From Laccaria trichodermophora (Eukaryota > Basidiomycota > Agaricomycetes > Agaricales > Hydnangiaceae), in assembly GCA_018417955.1 (NCBI GenBank), contig JACTVC010000002.1, positions 992,001 to 1,056,000 of the forward strand: a DNA stretch of 64,000 nt, written 5' to 3'. Positions 23,001 through 35,423 of this stretch are shown here, piece by piece (the stretch's first letter is position 1; each line of letters opens with the position of its first letter). The translations under genes and the position numbers were made by a program. Under the pieces are notes generated by a model. The model saw nothing but the letters and a program-made list of their open reading frames with translations, had not been told where the DNA came from and did no database searches.

Positions 23001-26000
23001 ATTGTCGACAACTCACCAACACACCTCAGACAACCACCTCAAACTCCCGTATAACATTCATCCACAACCCCACCGGTCCAGGCGTACCCGCACAATCTGC
23101 CCTCTCTCGCTTCGTAGCGCATCTAATCTACAAGGGGCTTCTATCAGAGGCTACCCCCGCGTCCCTGTTACGTGCAATAGGCGCGGATGATGCTGTGGAT
23201 GACTCGCCCAGCAGGGATGCTGTCATTCGCAGGTTGGCGGGGCACGTTGAACCTGCTGAGTATGAAGCGCTGGTTTATGACGATTATGTCAAGTCTACTC
23301 GACATGTGGCGAGGGAACTTGGCGTGCAGCCTGGTCAGTCTGCTTTGGTCGTCAATGGACGGGTGCGTGTGTTTGCCTTTTTTATTATTGGCCCTATGCG
23401 TTTCTGATGTTTGTGTGTTGTGATAGCTTGTTGGACCATTTGAGAAGGGGGATACATTCCATGCAGCTGATTTTATCGCTTTGGAAGAATACGAGTTGAC
23501 GAAACGCACGGGACCGGTTTTGAAGGCGTTGCAGAGCATCAGGCCGTCGCTTGCTGAAAACAAGTTTCGTTCTTCTACATCACTACTTTGCTGATAAATG
23601 ATTTAAATCCTTTTCCAGAATGGAGTTCTCGAACATCGTGTCTATGTCTTCTTCTATCATCGCGGCCATACAACTCCCTGATCCTAGTGAAGTGGGGTTA
23701 TTCGATGCTCCCCAAAGACCTCGGCAACGTGCATATCAATTGCTAGACTCGAAATACACGTACGTTTTTTTGGGACGATATATGGTGTCTTTTGAGCATT
23801 TGTTGAATTAGGGCCTTTGAATATGGTAACAATGCTACTGCGCTGTATCACGTTGCGGTCCTTGTCGATCCGCTGAGCGAGACTGCTCAGAAGTGGTCTA
23901 GCATCATCCAGGTTTGTCTTTCGTTGAACTTTACATGGGCCTTTGTCTGATGGTAGTGGTTCTAGTGGCTTTCAACCCTCCCTGATATCTTCATTGAGGT
24001 TCACTTGAACCCAGGACGTTATACCGATGTGGGTCTACTCTTTCAAAACGTCTATTGAAGGTGTGACAACCATTCATGTTCACCAGATTCCTTTGAAGCG
24101 CTTTTACCGCAACAATCTCATTCCTTCCTTGTCATTTGATGATGCTGGGTTCGTACCAATCATGTTCTCATTTGATATTCCCTTAAACCAAACTCTATCC
24201 ATGCAGAAACGAGATTCCAGCACAAGCGGTCTTTGAAGGTCTCCCCATCGACCCAATCTACACCCTAGCAATGGACGTTCCTCACGCTTGGATAGTGCGA
24301 CCCCGTGAAGCCTTGTACGATCTCGACAACATCCAATTGGGCAACCTGTCCCCCGGAGATAACAGTGTAGATGCCGTCTTCGAACTTGACTACATCGTAA
24401 TCGACGGACACGCTCGTGAATCCGCCACTAACGCCCCTCCAAGAGGTGTCCAACTCGAATTGGTCACCAGCGATGGCTCACCCATAGACGACACACAAGT
24501 CGTGGCGAACCTTGGATACTTCCAGTTCAAAACTAAGCCTGGGGTGTTTAAATTGGAGATTAGGGAAGGCAAGGGGAGGAAGATTTATAGGATGAAGACT
24601 GTGGGGAATGAAGGGTGGAATAGCCCTAGTGTTGAGGATGTGGGGAGTGAGATTACGTTGACGAGCTTTGAGGGGCTGGTTTTGTATCCACAGCTGGATA
24701 GGAATCCGGGGACGGAGAGGGCGGATGTGTTGGATGACAGGATTGATGAATATGAAAGTGGGTCTGGGGGCCTGTTTGTGGATATGACTTCTCGGTACGT
24801 TGGGTTTTAGTTTCTTAGCCTGCTTTTGCTTATGGTTTGGTCTTTTTAGTCTAATGTCCTTCTTTGGGGGATCGAAGGAGAAGCCGGTGGACGCTTTGGT
24901 CCCTGTCAAACCGCAGGCAGATATCAACATCTTCACTGTCGCTTCTGGTCTTTTGTACGAGGTAAGCATAGGCTATACTTTGCTGATTTCAGCTGACTCC
25001 TCCCTTCAAGCGTTTCGTATCCATCATGATTGTCAGTGTCCTTCGCAACACGAACAGCACCGTCAAGTTCTGGTTTATCGAGAACTTCCTCTCCCCATCC
25101 TTCCTCGTAAGCCCTTATCCTCCATGCATCCATTATCAACTCACACTCACCTCTTCCTAGGAATTCATCCCACACATGGCTGAAAAGTACAACTTCCAAT
25201 ACGAACTAGTCACATACAAATGGCCCTCCTGGCTACGCGCACAAACGGAGAAACAGCGCATAATATGGGCGTACAAGATTCTCTTCCTAGACGTTCTATT
25301 CCCTATGGACTTGAAGAAAGTGATCTTTGTCGACGCGGACCAGATTGTTCGTGCGGATTTGAAGGAGCTTGTGGATCTTGATTTGCATGGGGCGCCGTAT
25401 GGGTATACGCCTATGGGCGATGATAATGAGGATATGGAGGGATTTAGGTTTTGGAAGACGGGGTATTGGAAAGAGTTTTTGGCGGGGAAGCCATATCATA
25501 TTAGGTGTGTGAACTGGAATTGTTTGATGCCAGGCCATACATGGTATTGATGATGCGTAGTGCGCTGTATGTGATTGATCTTGTGCGGTTTAGACAAGTA
25601 CGTTATTTGCTTCTTTGCTCTGTTTTCTATGTGAGCTAATTGTGCTTTAGCTTGCGGCTGGGGTACGAGAATGCGCGTTCATGTCTTTCTGCCTTTGCTT
25701 ATGACGAGTAACAGGATATCCTTAGAGGACAATACCAAGCTCTATCTGCTGATCCAAACTCACTTGCGAATCTTGACCAAGGTATGGCCGATAACAATTG
25801 TTGTGTGTTCGAGGCATCTTATTGTCCTCTTGTAGACCTGCCGAACAATTTACAGACTCAAGTACCGATCGTAAGCGTTCTTGTCTCGTGTGTAAGAGGA
25901 TCATGCTGACTACCCGTTCCTTAGTTTTCGTTACATGAGGATTGGCTATGGGTGAGTCCGTGCATTCCTCCCTGTTTCAGCGCTTACGGCTTTGCGTTCT

Positions 26001-26421
26001 TATTTATAGTGTGAAACGTGGTGTACGTGCAACAACTTTATCTATTATTACGCTACTCATCACATTTAATGAATGAACAGGCAGCAAAGATCGACTTCAT
26101 AGAGCCAAAACGATCGACCTCTGTCAAAATCCACTCACGGTTCGTCCTTTCACCCTTTTGCCTTTGAACCAACTCATTCATTGCCTAATACTGCAGAAAG
26201 AGCCCAAATTGGCACGTGCCCGTCAGATACCCGAGTGGGAGGAGTATGATGCGGAGATTGCGCGATTTGCGAGAGAGTTGGCGGAGGAGGGTAAGGTTCA
26301 GTCACGGATGGCCGCAGCGGATACGAATGTCTTAGCCGGAGCTGCGGTGGCGGCGGAGAAGAAGGGGGAAAAGGGACCAGAGGGTTTGAAAGACCTTGGA
26401 TTGGACCATGATGAGTTGTAG
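20093..26421 (+). CDS. UGGT: UDP-glucose:glycoprotein glucosyltransferase (UGGT)
   Basis: The folding sensor of the ER calnexin cycle: it re-glucosylates N-glycans on misfolded glycoproteins using UDP-glucose. A signal peptide is clear ([20 protein letters not shown]). The first exon ends at a junction that yields [20 protein letters not shown]. The large N-terminal and middle region holds the family's thioredoxin-like and beta domains, for example [18 protein letters not shown] and [20 protein letters not shown]. The C-terminal GT24 catalytic domain starts near 24920 ([15 protein letters not shown]) and contains the donor-binding DxD in [40 protein letters not shown], and [11 protein letters not shown]. 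The protein ends LGLDHDEL, an ER-retrieval signal, which confirms the 3' end. About 20 short introns cut it, and the open frames on either side join at GT-AG sites. Confidence 0.93.
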
Positions 26422-26901
26422 AATATTGATAGGGTGGGTTCTAATTATGTCTCTCTTGTTGCAAACGTGGGTTCGTTGTTGAGTGGGGTAACGAGTAGGT
26501 CTGAGTGCAGATCGACCCCGTAGAAAAGGTCACAGCGTCTATTCGATGGCCAGAGAAGTGGGTCGATCAATTTACGCCGCTGCGTGTGCTGAAAATCCGA
26601 AGACTATCCGTTGCAACTGGGAGGGTACTGTGCCCAGCCATAGAGGGTCGCCCTTTCTCGTCCGTTGAACTAGCTCAATGCAACCAATCTAGCATCGATG
26701 CATCCTTGGCATGGGCCATGGTTTTTCCTCGGTAAAATGGTAGACGGTCGAGTAGATTATTTGCGTGTATTTATTTTTCAGGTGGTTAAAGCTGTTCAAC
26801 AGGTTGAGCAAGCACCATTACAATTGACTCTTGATCTCAACCGCTCAACGTTATCATCCACGACCACCACTAAAAAAGGCTTTGCCTAACCTTTAATTAT
26901 C
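26422..26901. promoter_or_regulatory. Intergenic region, UGGT 3' end to RAD6 promoter
   Basis: 480 bp between same-strand genes, with no supported gene. It must contain the UGGT 3' end and the RAD6 promoter and leader. The short frames present show no motifs. Confidence 0.4.
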
Positions 26902-27554
26902 ATGGTGAGTTCCCGCAGTGGGCTTGATTATAAATGACTGCGACAATCGATTGAACCTTGCCCTCGTGCCCCAGTCCACCAACTGCAGACGACGCCTCAT
27001 CCGCGATTTTAAGCGCCTTTCTGGCGATCCGCCTGGTGGTATATCGGGAAGCCCATGCCCTGATAACATCATGCTATGGAACGCCGTCATCTTTGGGCCA
27101 GGTATGCTCCATTTTTCATCTGCCCCCGTGCCACTGTGCCACACACCTCAGTCCGATCTAACTTATCCCACCCCCCCCTACAACAGGCGATACCCCATTC
27201 GAAGACGGCACCTTCAAGTTAATGCTCACATTCGACGAATCATACCCGAACAAACCGCCCACCGTCAAGTTCCTCTCGCGGATGTTCCACCCCAACGTGT
27301 ATGCGAATGGGGAGCTATGTTTGGATATCTTGCAAAATCGGTGGTCGCCTACGTATGACGTTGCTGCGATCTTGACGAGCATACAGAGTTTGTTGCATGA
27401 TCCCAACCCGAATAGTCCGGCGAATGCGGAGGCGGCGCAGTTGTATAGGGAGAATATGAAGGAGTATGTTAGGAGGGTGAAGTTGACTGTTGAGGAGAGT
27501 TGGTTGGATCCTGAAGAGAAGGCTGCTCTTGGGGAGGAGCAGGGGAGTGCGTGA
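26902..27554 (+). CDS. RAD6: Ubiquitin-conjugating enzyme E2 Rad6/Ubc2
   Basis: The E2 that ubiquitinates histone H2B (with Bre1) and PCNA (with Rad18), linking transcription and post-replication repair. Exon 1 is just the ATG: a gtgagt donor follows immediately at 26905, and the acceptor before TCCACCAAC gives [16 protein letters not shown], the Rad6 N-terminus. A second intron separates [10 protein letters not shown] from [16 protein letters not shown]. Hallmarks are [20 protein letters not shown], the catalytic Cys in [20 protein letters not shown], and [20 protein letters not shown]. The C-terminus ([17 protein letters not shown]) is a short acidic tail, unlike the long poly-Asp tail of budding yeast. 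[14 protein letters not shown] matches the usual DPPAGVSGAP loop. Confidence 0.95.
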
Positions 27555-28096
27555 GTTGGCGCACTTTTTATGAACCTTTTTCTTTTTCTTTTAGGGTTGG
27601 TGGGTTGATGATGCTGGTTTGCGTTTTGTATCGTTTTCCGGTCTTTCTCATTTCCCACCTCCTACCTCCCTCCTTCCTTTACCTTTGCGATCTGTCGTAT
27701 ATACCCCTTCTACCCTATCCCTAATTCTTCTTTCTACTCTTCATCCCAAATGTACCTCACCATCTCTCATCCTCCTCCACGTAATCTGTAATCTTCCCTC
27801 ATCCGTACGCCCGCATCACTGTAGTCTCTACCATAACAAATCATCTCGTGTTCGTTGAAACTTGCCATAGGATGATCACAAACCAGAGTCGGCACCGACG
27901 GCAGCGAGGAATCAGGATCATCAGGATCATCGGTGTATCACGTGCATATTGTGTCAAACTCACCTAGAGCTGCAAATCGCTGTCTCAACAAGGAGGGAGC
28001 TTCCGAAAATATTTGAGAGTGTGTAAATCAATAGGCTGAATGTGAATGTATTTTTGTTTGAAAAAATCCATCAGGAAACAAGCTCAGGAGGCTAGC
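27555..28096. other. Intergenic, pyrimidine-rich then AT-rich
   Basis: Begins with the CT-rich 3' region of RAD6 (27640-27800). The rest runs up to the outer fold-back element. No gene is seen. Confidence 0.4.
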
Positions 28097-28099
28097 TAC

Positions 28100-29824
28100 C
28101 ACAAGGGGCAAACCACATTCATCGCCTGGTGAAGAGGTAATAAAAAGGAGATAACTATGTTAAATAGTCAATCTCACATTAGTGTCAAAAATGTTCAAAT
28201 AAAAAAGATTCATTGTTATCTCAACTTTGCAGCCACAAAAAGGTGATGATGTATATGTCAAATATTTATTGGTAGTTTGTTACACTGTGCACCCCAGGTC
28301 AGGTTATTTTCCCCAGGTGTAAAACTAGGTATATAGGTTATAATAACTACTTTCTCGGACTACAATCCCTGGGTGGTAAATAAAATAACTTGGTCAACAG
28401 GTTGTTGATACCTGGTTAGAATACCTTGTTATATGATGGAAATAACCCACTCCCAGGTCTCGTTGTAACAGTTATTATAACCTGTTAACCATGTTGTACT
28501 GTAGAGGCAAAATAGCTGGGAAAACGGGTTTTCTCACTCCTTGTCCAACAGATAGAAATCACCACATTGAATTTTGATTGGACTGGTATAAAAAACTCGG
28601 TAGACAGATGAAATTGAGGCTATAACTGAGTGTTTATATACAACCTATCTGCACAGTATTGACCAACTTACGATGCTTGGATGAACATGTCGTTGCTTCC
28701 CAAACCCTCATTCCCAGACTGAGCTCCCTGATACTCCATATCATCGTCATTGTCATCCCCATCCCTGCCATAGCCTGCCAAAATTTTCCCTTTCCCCTCA
28801 CCCAGTCTGCAGGGAAGTGCTGTTGTGTGTTTGAGCAGGTCTGGCACATGGAACTCAATTAGTAAGTCAGTTGCCTCCTGAGTAAAGCATTTACCAAATG
28901 GAAGATGTTAGCCAGTTTATGATGGACGATGTCAAGAGGTCAGCCGGCACTGCTGGATGGGAGGGAGAAAGAGGTTGTTTGATCCCATTCTCACGTTTGT
29001 TGAGTATTATATATAGAGATTGCACTGTATGCTCCACAATGACATCAAAGCCCCCCTGAGATATATATACAGATACACCTGGTTTACAAGTCATGAAGAT
29101 CACTTGTTGAACAGGTTATAATTTAACTTGGTATCTACTGGTTTCGAGGACAAGGTAAAATTTACTGGGTTTCTGGGTGATTTTAATAACCTGGTAATAT
29201 CTGGGTATTATTACTGGGTTCAGAATAACCAGGTAGGTACCCGATCTTCCAGTGAAAGGTTGAAAGCACTCAGTGATCAGGGGAAAACAACCTGAACTGG
29301 GGTGCACAGTGTTAGTGCAGGAATGACTGAGAAACCTGCCAGGAAAGGAAGATAAAGAAAGGCCCTGTTTTACCTTTGCAACAATGATGAGGCAACTATT
29401 TAATGTCATTGAAAGATCTTTCTGGCCTCAGGGAACAGAAACAAAGAATTAAAATTATCTTTCAGGGTTCCTTTGTTTAAGAGGGTTAAATTTAATTTCC
29501 TTGATTGCTTTTTAAAGTGCCAAGAAAGACCTTTCAATGACATTAAATAGTTGCTTCACCATTGTTGCCCAGGACAAACAGGGTCTTTCTTTATCTTTCT
29601 TTTCTGGCAAGAATTTCTTTGTTTCTCAGCCATTCCTGCTGTAACAAACTACCAATAAATATTTTACATACATGATATGACCTTTTTGTGGCTGCAAAAT
29701 TGAATGAGCAATGAATCTTTTCTATTTATACATTTTTAACACCAATGTGGAATTGACTATTTAACATATTTATCTTCTTTTTATTACCTCTTTGCCAGGC
29801 AACGAATGCGGTTTGCCCCTTGTG
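28100..29824. mobile_element. Long fold-back (palindromic) element with 3-bp TAC target duplication
   Basis: The left arm starts CACAAGGGGCAAACCACATT at 28100. The right arm ends at 29824 with its near-perfect reverse complement, and TAC flanks both ends (28097-28099, 29825-29827). The arms match far inward, including the words around AAATAGTCAAT and CCAATAAATATTT. After allowing for the nested insertion they match through CTATTTAATGTCATTGAAAG, leaving a spacer of about 100 bp. Without the inner element this is a roughly 0.69-kb unit with arms near 300 bp. No transposase is encoded. Three-base target duplications fit PIF/Harbinger-related or similar non-autonomous elements, but the superfamily is uncertain. 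Confidence 0.75.
28283..29311. mobile_element. PIF/Harbinger-like element nested in the fold-back element (TTA duplication)
   Basis: Ends CACTGTGCACCCCAG at 28283 and the inverse CTGGGGTGCACAGTG at 29311, with longer imperfect similarity inward. The flanks are TTA on both sides (28280-28282 and 29312-29314), the usual PIF/Harbinger target. Removing the 1,029 bp plus one TTA restores the match between the host element's two arms (…GTTTGTTA…GCAGGAATG…), proving it inserted after the fold-back element formed. The interior carries many variants of ACCTGGTTATAA and CAGGTTATAATAAC near both ends. No intact transposase frame is present; a short coding-like relic lies on the minus strand near 28660-28730. 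Confidence 0.8.
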
Positions 29825-29827
29825 TAC

Positions 29828-30373
29828 AGTGAAATTTGGGCATGTTGCCCAGGAAAGTTCACAGAGGCTTTTAGGAAATCGAGCTTATCAGTTGAGTAGC
29901 CCTGTGAGAGTAGAAAAGATGTTTGAATGGGCGAGCGTGTGTTTTATTTTTTGTAGACATATGAGTAGTGTTGCTGAATCATTTCATGTAAATCTTTGAC
30001 CATTAAAAAGCCTTGGTTCTAGGCTTTCGCAATATGTTTTTTGTGTATTTATCTGAGGTGGGTGAGGTAGGTGTCAAGGCAACAGAGAAAATCATGTCGT
30101 GTTGCAAAGTTTGTGACAGTGAAGTCATGGCCAGATCAGATCAAACCAGATGACCTCATGAGCAATCCCCGCCTCCTCATGTTTTGATTTGGTTTTGATG
30201 TGAGCAGTGAGCACGACCTATGCTCGTCGAAGTTTGAGTGAGTTTACTCTACTTTTTCTTTTTGACTTGTGACGAGCCAAAAAGCTGAAATGTAAGAAAT
30301 CTATCTACCCAAAGAAAACTCAAGCCGACTTTTCGCTTTTGAGGGTACTGAGTCTGGATATAACAATGATACT
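29828..30373. other. Intergenic, no supported gene
   Basis: AT-rich sequence to the right of the fold-back element. No gene, RNA or clear regulatory motif was recognised. Confidence 0.4.
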
Positions 30374-30844
30374 ATGCCGCGGCATGATGCCGACATGAGG
30401 CCTGTCAATCTTCAAGTTGAACAGATCTCAGACCTTATTATAGCAAACCCTGGTAACACCCCGATTTTCCACGAAAGGGTTGTTTTATTTATAGACCACC
30501 TCCTAGTGAACGGACAACGCGAATATCCCTCAAGAGTCAACGGGCTTGATCACCTCGAATTTTTGTTTGATGGAACGTTTTCGACACGGACACGACTGGC
30601 GTTTTTCCCTCACGGCGCTTTGGCTTTCGGACGTCGTCGAAACCCGGAACGAGCGAGGCGCCTCGCTTGCAGATTCGCCACCGCCGCTGTCCAGGTAAAT
30701 TTCAAAGCTGATGTCAATTGCGACCGACCTCCATATCCGAGAATACTGGCTGCGGCCGACGATACGATGGCGGCGGAATGCTGCACCGAGAGCCTACGAT
30801 GGAGGTTCTTCAAAATGATCATCAAGGTCGCGTTCTATTTTTGA
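30374..30844 (+). CDS. Hypothetical protein, 156 residues
   Basis: A single open frame beginning MPRHDADMRPVNLQVEQISD and containing IFHERVVLFIDHLLVNG and a basic FGRRRNPERARRLACRF segment. The amino-acid mix looks protein-like, but I recognise no domain. It may continue through an intron after its stop (RWRFFKMIIK is followed by a gtcgcg donor-like site). It sits about 0.6 kb upstream of the first PMA1 gene on the same strand. Chance or relic status cannot be excluded. Confidence 0.3.
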   Translation: MPRHDADMRPVNLQVEQISDLIIANPGNTPIFHERVVLFIDHLLVNGQREYPSRVNGLDHLEFLFDGTFSTRTRLAFFPHGALAFGRRRNPERARRLACRFATAAVQVNFKADVNCDRPPYPRILAAADDTMAAECCTESLRWRFFKMIIKVAFYF

Positions 30845-31429
30845 GGGTTCCAGAAGTTACTTATGTTTTCTCCGCTCAGAATTCGCTGCACACGACCAAC
30901 AGAGATGCTGAAGAAATTTCGATTTACATGCCGGTGGTAAGGTACTACTACTACCAGAATCCAAGTTGAAGGTACCGTGCTATTTGGCCAGCCTCCTTGC
31001 AGCTTTTTGGTGCTAGGACAAACGTGGGAAATCGGGTCATATGGTTCGTCCGAGGGTCGAACTGGGTATCCCTGCAGTTCGATTTGGATGAAGTGGCCTA
31101 AATGTATTCCCGAAAGTAGTGCGCACCTCTTCACAGAGCGGATAATGCGGCACCCATACGGACCCACAAGCAGTTGCTCACCGCGGTAAACGCAACGCAT
31201 ATTTTGCTCAGAAAAAGAGATTGAAATTTGGAATATATTTCTGCTATCATAGCAGATTGGAATCTCCGAGTCGGTTCACCTGCGTGGTCTTATGGTGCCT
31301 TGGCGCCCAGAGGCCCTGCAAATTTCTCATGGATTGGGAACTACATAATAAGGTCAAACATCTCTATCTCTCGTTTCCCTTCATTCCCCCGGTCGCAGTT
31401 TTCTTCTTCCTGGAAGCGACTTCGCCACC
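30845..31429. promoter_or_regulatory. Upstream region of first PMA1 gene
   Basis: No supported gene. A CT-rich tract (31364-31415) leads directly into the start context gccaccATGa, which is a near-ideal initiation context. CT-rich leaders are common before highly expressed fungal genes. Confidence 0.4.
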
Positions 31430-34400
31430 ATGAGCGCCGTCGCAAACGACCCCAACGGTGATGCTACCGACGCTACCTCTTCCTCCACCCCCATCGAGGA
31501 GACAGAGAAGAAAAAGAGGCAGTATAAGGATTTTGGCCATGACGACGAGAAAGCAACTCGTGAGTCGTTGATTTTATTCAACTTGTTCTATGCGGTTCTG
31601 ACGCGCGTATAGACGCCAAGGTCGATATGTCCACGGTACGTCTTCAGTTTGCTTGGATGTGCCAATCTTGCTTGGCTTATACGAACGTGCGTCCCCCCTC
31701 CAGATTGAATTAAAGGCAGAGGATTTGTACGACAAGGAGAAAGTTGACTTGGAGACTATCGTTATCGACGATGTCTTCAAGCTCTTGCAGTGCACTGAGG
31801 ACGGGTTGAACCAAGAGGAGGCTCAGCGACGACTCGAGCTATTCGGTCCCAACAAACTGGAATCCGAAGAACAGAATCCATTCCTTCAGGTTAGCCTTTG
31901 AGTCTATCTAGGCGCACGTTTCTGAATTCATTCTCTTCAGTTCTTGAGTTTTATGTGGAACCCCCTGTCATGGGTGATGGAAGCCGCGGCGCTCGTCGCT
32001 ATTGTACTTTCAAACGGTCAAGGCAAACCCCCTGACTGGCCTGATTTCGTCGGTATCGTCCTCCTGCTCTTCATCAACTCTGCCATTGGTTTCTACGAAG
32101 AACGTAACGCTGGTAATGCCGTCAAGGCTCTCATGGACTCCTTGGCACCTAAAGCCAAGGTTAGACGCGACGGCCAATGGTCGGAAATTGAGTCGTCCAT
32201 TCTTGTTCCTGGCGATATGGTGTCATTTAAAATCGGTGATATCGTCCCGGCCGATTGTCGTCTGACGGAGGCCATCAATGTTTCTATTGATCAAGCCGCT
32301 TTGACGGGTGAGTCACTGCCTCAGTCCAAGAAAACGGGCGACCAGTGCTTTTCGTGAGTCTTCAATGTTTTCGGAGCACATTGTTTAGCGTCTGACGTCA
32401 TTTTTTTTTTTGCACTCAGGGGATCCACGTGCAAGCAGGGTGAAGCAGAGGGAGTGGTTATTTCCACTGGCCCCAACACCTTTTTTGGTCGTGCTGCCTC
32501 ACTCGTAGGCCAGGATGATGACACCACCGGTCACTTGCAGAAGATTTTGGCTCAAATCGGATCTTTCTGCCTTGTCACCATTGGTATCTTCGTCATTGCA
32601 GAAATCTTCGTCTTGTACGCGGGCTTCAGGTACAGGTACCGCGCTGGTCTGGACAACATCCTCGTTCTCCTCATCGGTGGTATCCCCATTGCCATGCCCA
32701 CCGTGCTCTCAGTCACCCTCGCCGTCGGTGCTCAGCAATTAGCCAAGTACAAGGCTATCGTTACGCGGATCACTGCCATCGAAGAGTTGGCTGGCGTTAC
32801 CATCCTCTGCTCTGACAAAACCGGAACTTTGACCACCAACAAGCTCACCATCGACCGCAACACCATCCAAACATACGGCTCCTTCTCCGCGGAGGATGTT
32901 ATCCTCCTTGCCGCTTACGCCTCGCGTACGGAAAATCAGGACGCCATCGACATGTCCGTCGTTCAAGCGCTCGGAGATACAGCCCGTGCTCGCGCCGGAA
33001 TCAAACTGCTCGACTTCAAGCCGTTCAACCCCGTCGATAAGCGTACCGAGATCACTTACCGTGAAGAGTCGAGCGGCAAACTTAAGCGTGTCACCAAGGG
33101 TATGACGGGTATCATTATCGAGCTTTGCACGCGCAACAAGACCGAGGAGCTGGAGGAGAGGTTGGAGAAGGACGTAGAGGACTTTGCTACCCGCGGTCTC
33201 CGTGCCCTGGCTGTCGCTTACGAGGAATTGGACGGCGATGATCATGAGGCTGAGGGTAACGGGTTTGAGCTGATTGGTCTCCTCGCCATCTTTGATCCTC
33301 CCCGTGATGACACCAAGCAAACTATTGATGATGCACTGGCTCTCGGTGTTCGCGTCAAGATGGTCACTGGTGATCAACTTGCCATCGCCAAAGAAACCGG
33401 CCGCCGTCTTGGATTGGGAGACCACATGTACCCTGCGAAGGTGTTGAAGGATGGCCCTGCCCCCGGAAGCAAGTTTAGCAGCCTTGATGAGATGATTATG
33501 GATGCTGATGGGTTCGCTGGTGTGTTCCCTGAGCACAAGTATGAGATTGTCAAGCGGTTGCAAGGGCTTGGGCATTTGTGCGCGATGACAGGTGATGGTG
33601 CCAACGACGCCCCTGCGTTGTCTCGTGCCAATGTCGGTATTGCCGTGGAAGGTGCAACGGATGCTGCTCGTGGTGCTGCCGATATCGTGCTCACTGAACC
33701 TGGTCTTTCCACCATCGTCCACGCCATACGCCAATCCCGTATTATCTTCCAACGTATGAGGAATTACTCGATCTACGCGTGCTCTGTCACCATCCGTATC
33801 GTTGTGTGTTTCGCCATCCTGTCGTTTGTGTACAAGTTCAACTTCCCGCCGTTTATGATTCTGATCATTGCCCTCCTCAATGATGGGACGATCATGACTC
33901 TTTCGGTTGATCGTGTGCTTCCTTCTATGACGCCGGATAGTTGGGATTTGGTTGAGATTTTCTCGTATGCGGTTGCTTATGGTATCTACCTCACTGCGTC
34001 CACGTAAGTTCTTCATACCCAACTTAGCATTCCACGGCTGACGCTTGCACCGCTAGCATTGCCCTCGTGTGCATCATCATCGAGACCAACTTCTTCCAGG
34101 ACAAATTCGGCGTCTCCCTCGACACCGCACCTCCCATCTCGCACAACGACCCCAAGCTGCACATGGTTGTTTACCTCCAAGTTGCCATCATCTCACAAGC
34201 CCTCATCTTCGTCACCCGTTCGCACGGTTTCTTCTTCATGGAGCGGCCCTCTACAGCACTCATGGGCGCGTTCTGCATTGCCCAACTCATCTCGTCCATC
34301 ATTGCTGCGTACGGTGACTGGGGCTTCACCAAGATCAAGGCTATTTCTGGTGGTTGGATCGGTATCGTTTGGATCTGGGTGGGTATCTTTTTCTAGTCAC

Positions 34401-34770
34401 GCGTAAACCTTATTCTGACATATCGTGTATACAGAACATCATCTGGTTCATCCCCCTGGACTGGGTCAAATTTGGAATGAAAGCCACCGTTATCAAGGCT
34501 ATCCGCAAGCGTCGCGAGCGCATCGTCCAAGAAGAAGCTGCCACCGGCGTCCCACTCACCCGCACCCAATCGCGCGCTGCGTCCATCCATGAATCGCTCT
34601 ACTCGAATCGTGTGTCCTTCATCAAGCGTGCGGCACGTAAAGTGGGCTTTGGTGGCAAGATCTCGATGAAGCCTGAGGAGCTGCAACGATTCAGCTCTAT
34701 TCAAGCCCAGAGAGTTGGCCAGACGCTGGCGAGGAACCCGAGCAGGACGGGTGGGACGGCCCCTGTGTAG
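31430..34770 (+). CDS. PMA1: Plasma-membrane H+-ATPase, PMA1 type, copy 1
   Basis: P3A-type ATPase that pumps protons out of the cell and energises nutrient uptake. It begins [20 protein letters not shown]. Landmarks are [20 protein letters not shown] (first membrane helices), the actuator motif [31 protein letters not shown] (helix 4), the phosphorylation site [12 protein letters not shown], hinge [20 protein letters not shown] and the [16 protein letters not shown] region. The C-terminal regulatory tail contains [20 protein letters not shown] and ends RTGGTAPV. Six introns are visible and one internal exon is only 23 nt (31613-31635, encoding HAKVDMST across its junctions). The catalytic Asp is present, so it should be active. 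It is the paralogue of the copy at 42657. Confidence 0.96.
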
Positions 34771-35423
34771 TTTTCCTTCATTACTTCCGACGAGCGTTAT
34801 CCCTAACGCGGAAGAAATTGATACCAATTGCATCTAACACATGGGGGAAAAAATCGAAAAATACCAAGGCGTCATACCACCATTCCTTTCGCAACCCTCC
34901 CTCCTCCTCCGCCTGCATACCACCACACACTCTAGTCCTCGATATCTCTAGCCCCTCCATCATCATAAAAGACATCCAAATCGACCAAATCAAATCGCAA
35001 GTGTAATTTAATTAGACTTTTTTTTTCCTCTGCAGGCCTTTCCACGCTCCTTTTCGACTTTTTAGTTGCTGCTGCTCAAAGTTCGTGTTACCCTTTTTCG
35101 TACCAGTGCGCTTTGAACATGGGTTGGGTTGGGGATGGATGGATTGTGTTGTGGCTTTCGAATCTTAATTTAATCGGGCGAGGTCTTTTTCTATCTTTCC
35201 AGTTGAAACTGTTAGGGTGGTTGGCTCGGATAGTGCACTTCGTTTGAATTTCACCCAAATTTTGAATCTCTCACCACTGCCTGCGTCCTCCTCTCTTGCC
35301 TGATTAGCTTTTTGTGTCAATGTTTTTTGTGAGCTGGCTATAGACTTTGATGATTGGATTCTTTCATGGATGTGTTTTCGGGAGAGGGTATGATATTGGC
35401 AGATGCAGGTAACGAGGACATTC
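34771..35423. other. Convergent 3' regions of PMA1 copy 1 and MYND gene
   Basis: No supported gene. Two same-facing ends meet here: the plus-strand ATPase and the minus-strand MYND gene. T-rich and CT-rich tracts (35010-35060) suit transcript ends. Confidence 0.4.

Noticed and set aside
28659..28862. Short frame inside the nested element as a gene
   Set aside because: It lacks recognisable motifs. The opposite strand has a slightly more protein-like reading, but it is too short to name.
32739..34022. 427-codon open frame on the minus strand across PMA1 copy 1
   Set aside because: It is antisense to the highly conserved ATPase exon. Strong codon bias in such genes often keeps the opposite strand open, and the same shadow appears in copy 2 (44367-44939).
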